A DNA stretch of 5,840 nucleotides from a bacterium CG2_30_54_10 (lineage in GTDB: Bacteria > Muiribacteriota > Ozemobacteria > Ozemobacterales > Ozemobacteraceae), in NCBI GenBank assembly GCA_001872985.1, contig MNYA01000240.1, positions 1 to 5,840 on the forward strand, in the 5' to 3' direction. Shown here piece by piece: positions 4,987-5,840 of the stretch. Position 1 is the first letter of the stretch. Every line of letters begins with the position of its first letter. A program made the position numbers and the translations under genes. The notes beneath the pieces were generated by a model, which worked only from the letters and a program-made list of their open reading frames with translations, was not told where the DNA came from and made no database searches.

Positions 4987-5066
4987 CACTATTTGGGGCG
5001 AACCGAGAAATTTAGCGGACATTGTCAGTCGCATGCAGAGGTCACACTCCAAAAGCCTGCACGATT

Positions 5067-5528
5067 TCATGTCTTTCCGGTTCTGCCGCACGCGGCAACG
5101 GCCAAGGCATCGCACCTTTCGTTTTCAGGATGACCGGCGTGACCTTTGATCCAATTCCAGCGGAGCGAGTGCATCTGAGATAACGAATATAACTTTTTCC
5201 AAAGATCCTGGTTTTTTACAGGCTTCCTCTCAGAAGTCTGCCAGCCATTTTTCCTCCATTTTTCGAGCCACCCATCGGTGAAGGCCTTTGAAACATACTG
5301 GCTGTCAGTCTGAATTACCACTGAGCAGGATTCTTCCAGGCAACTCAATGCTTCAGTGCAAGCTGTGAGTTCCATTCGGTTGTTCGTCGTAAAAAGAGAT
5401 CCGCCGCTGATTTCCTTCTCAGTATCCGTGAAGCGAATAATCGCCCCCCAGCCGCCTGGGCCAGGGTTTCCGCTGCATGCGCCATCGCAGAAAATCTCGA
5501 CAGCACGCGAAACTTCAGCTTTTTTCAT
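5067..5528 (-). CDS. rnhA: Ribonuclease HI
   Basis: This 153-residue protein is RNase HI, which cleaves the RNA strand of RNA-DNA hybrids in the cytoplasm using two metal ions; it removes R-loops and primer RNA. All active-site residues are present: D15 in [18 protein letters not shown]53 in NNRMELTA, D75 in QTDSQYV, and H130 and D140 in [15 protein letters not shown]. They correspond to E. coli D10, E48, D70, H124 and D134. ATG 5528 is preferred over ATG 5537 because AAAGGG lies nine bases before it, whereas that sequence abuts the upstream ATG directly. Only 13 residues follow D140, against 21 in E. coli, and the last of them (CGRTGKT) look unlike the family. The 3' end lies in a repeat-like region, suggesting the terminus was replaced. 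The enzyme should still be active. Confidence 0.96.
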   Translation of the reverse strand: MKKAEVSRAVEIFCDGACSGNPGPGGWGAIIRFTDTEKEISGGSLFTTNNRMELTACTEALSCLEESCSVVIQTDSQYVSKAFTDGWLEKWRKNGWQTSERKPVKNQDLWKKLYSLSQMHSLRWNWIKGHAGHPENERCDALAVAACGRTGKT

Positions 5529-5840
5529 AACGCGCATCCCTTTCTATTCATGCTTGTAACAGGCATTTTCCCTAACCGCCACTCCCCGCACCCGACACCC
5601 GACACCCTACACGTTGTTCCCTATGCCCATGTGCGCTAACCTAAGCCCCACAATCCCACTTTTGTCATTTCGACAGAAGGTAGAAATCCGGTATCAATCA
5701 GATCTCTCACATTCGTTCGAGTTGACAATATAGCCCTAAGTTAGCGCATGTGCTCCCCATTCCTCATTCCCCGCTCCCTTCACCCTAATTCCTATTTCCT
5801 AATCCCTAATTCCCATTCTTCCGCGCTACTGGGCCGACCA
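5519..5840. other. Gene-free region upstream of rnhA
   Basis: No open frame here is credible as a gene. The rnhA Shine-Dalgarno (plus-strand CCCTTT, 5538-5543) lies at the left edge. Bases 5587-5613 carry a short CACCCGACACCCGACACCC-type tandem repeat. Bases 5629-5752 form a nested inverted repeat. Bases 5757-5820 are pyrimidine-rich simple sequence with repeated CCTAATTCC and TCCCTAATTCCC-like words. I could not identify a reliable rnhA promoter. Confidence 0.55.
5629..5752. repeat. Nested inverted-repeat element
   Basis: The outer arms CATGTGCGCTAACCTAAG (5629-5645) and its imperfect inverse CTAAGTTAGCGCATGTG (5736-5752) share the exact core TGCGCTAAC/GTTAGCGCA, with one-base slippages around it. 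Inside lies a second imperfect palindrome, TTGTCATTTCGA (5662-5673) with TCGAGTTGACAA (5717-5728), whose layout resembles the TCATTGCGAGC palindrome at 96-167. The element is 124 bp and has no coding capacity. It could be a MITE-like element or one repeat inserted into another. Confidence 0.65.

Larger units (their letters stand above)
4725..5066. other. Intergenic block of hairpin-rich repeat units
   Basis: The 342 bp between the large membrane protein and rnhA appear to be two diverged copies of one unit. Copy 1 runs from about 4795 and copy 2 from about 4942 into rnhA. Shared landmarks are GGCTTCCAGCC (4802-4812, 4950-4960), CTATTTKGGGC-like sequence (from 4839 and from 4989), ATGCAGAGG (4859-4867, 5033-5041) and TTCATGT (from 4891 and from 5066). 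Long open frames cross the block on both strands (4757-5149 plus, 4702-5115 minus). They are translations of repeats and no gene is supported. Confidence 0.7.

Noticed and set aside
4802..5041. Repeated GC hairpin units considered as a CRISPR array
   Set aside because: Only two diverged units occur about 150 bp apart, without the short, regular, near-identical repeats and spacers of a CRISPR array.
4702..5149. Two opposing open frames (130 and 137 residues) between the large gene and rnhA
   Set aside because: Both are translations of the hairpin-rich repeat block. They overlap each other and rnhA and have no ribosome-binding site of note.
5551..5565. TGCTTGTAACAGGCA imperfect palindrome upstream of rnhA as an operator
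   Set aside because: The arms are only three plus three base pairs around a mismatch, too weak to separate from chance, and no promoter could be placed beside it.

Overview
The window looks like a piece of a Gram-negative-type bacterial chromosome of moderate GC content. The evidence is two genes with Sec-type signal peptides, a large membrane protein, standard GTG/ATG starts and one housekeeping gene (RNase HI). No marker fixes the phylum. The unusually dense, diverse intergenic repeats suggest a repeat-rich environmental lineage rather than a streamlined genome, but that is inference. No rRNA, tRNA, CRISPR array, transposase or phage gene was seen.

Layout. Bases 1-545 hold no convincing gene. 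They carry a palindromic repeat (96-167), copy A of a three-hairpin repeat (266-380), a possible promoter and a terminator-like hairpin just before the first gene. A secreted LysM protein (546-1196, +) follows and ends in a clear intrinsic terminator. A well-formed promoter with a palindrome over its -10 box then precedes a 58-residue protein of unknown function (1364-1540, +). Twenty-seven bases later comes a secreted, TpbA-like tyrosine/dual-specificity phosphatase (1568-2266, +), probably in the same transcript. Bases 2267-2561 are almost wholly repeats: an 18-bp tandem duplication, a 97-bp near-palindrome (copy B) and copy C. Copy C runs into the stop codon of a 720-residue Ala/Pro-rich membrane protein on the minus strand (2562-4724). 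Bases 4725-5066 are a tandem pair of diverged repeat units rich in GC hairpins, abutting and probably overlapping the 3' end of rnhA (5067-5528, -). The last 312 bases hold a nested inverted repeat and pyrimidine-rich simple sequence.

How the genes fit together. Three of the five genes act at or outside the cytoplasmic membrane: the LysM protein, the phosphatase and the large membrane protein. The sequence does not show that they share a pathway. RNase HI is a stand-alone housekeeping enzyme. I did not find a convincing new multi-gene system. The most unusual content is the collection of different hairpin repeats, at least two of which reach into the 3' ends of genes, and the architecture of the 720-residue protein.
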